Source: Planctomycetota bacterium
GTDB lineage: Bacteria > Planctomycetota > Phycisphaerae > WQYP01
Assembly: GCA_021785155.1 (NCBI GenBank)
Contig: JAJYGE010000507.1
Coordinates: forward strand, 1 to 5,879
Direction of reading: 5' to 3'
DNA: 5,879 nucleotides
A program made the position numbers and the translations under genes. Below are positions 5,830 through 5,879 of the stretch, in pieces. How positions within the stretch are numbered: position 1 is the stretch's first letter; every line of letters starts with the position of its first letter. The notes below the pieces were generated by a model. The model was not told the origin of the DNA, made no database searches, and saw nothing but the letters and a program-made list of their open reading frames with translations.

Positions 5830-5879
5830 CGTTGGTGTACGCTCGGGGCGGATGACCGCCATGCGCGGGTGCGGCGATG
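5815..5879 (+). CDS. Possible start of a gene truncated by the window end
   Basis: ATG 5815 is preceded by GGAG (5803-5806 region) at about 8 nt spacing and opens a frame that continues to the last base. The 21 visible residues include C-R-W-C, which could be one half of a zinc-binding pair, followed by an Arg-rich stretch. This is too short to identify. An alternative start is ATG 5821. It may be spurious. Confidence 0.3.
   Translation, partial: MIMRCRWCTLGADDRHARVRR

Overview
The window is a bacterial chromosomal segment of roughly mid-50s percent GC. It carries five clear protein-coding genes in two divergent blocks, flanked by gene-free DNA at both ends. The lineage cannot be fixed from the sequence alone. 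A BatA-type membrane protein in a Gram-negative-like gene set, together with intergenic stacks of short simple repeats, would suit a planctomycete or another PVC-group or environmental bacterium; this is a low-confidence inference.

Layout. Positions 1-644 hold no credible gene. They contain a stack of short tandem repeats (nonamers CAAGTTGCC, then three different heptamer families), followed by a segment around 448-591 with inverted complementarity and several CTGT-N-ACAG dyads. The minus-strand block runs from about 3014 down to 645: tsaB (tRNA t6A synthesis), a 101-residue MTH1187/UPF0045-type thiamine-binding protein, and a BatA-domain-like membrane protein that lacks a recognisable von Willebrand A domain. 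The last two are only 4 bp apart, so they are probably co-transcribed and translationally coupled. A divergent intergenic region (3015-3226) holds candidate promoters for both directions. The plus-strand block is clpX (AAA+ unfoldase of the ClpXP protease) followed 50 bp later by an EamA/DMT-family ten-helix transporter. Positions 5554-5814 are gene-free with two small hairpins, and a possible gene start at 5815 runs off the end of the window.

How the genes relate. The operons are housekeeping in character (tRNA modification, protein quality control) with accessory membrane and vitamin-binding functions attached. No single pathway joins them. clpX has no clpP or tig beside it, so its protease partner must be encoded elsewhere.

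No new multi-gene system is evident. The points most worth a second look are the period-7 repeat stack at the left end, a possible folded RNA at 448-551, the BatA-like protein with no vWA domain, and a consensus TATAAT placed so that tsaB could be translated from a leaderless mRNA.
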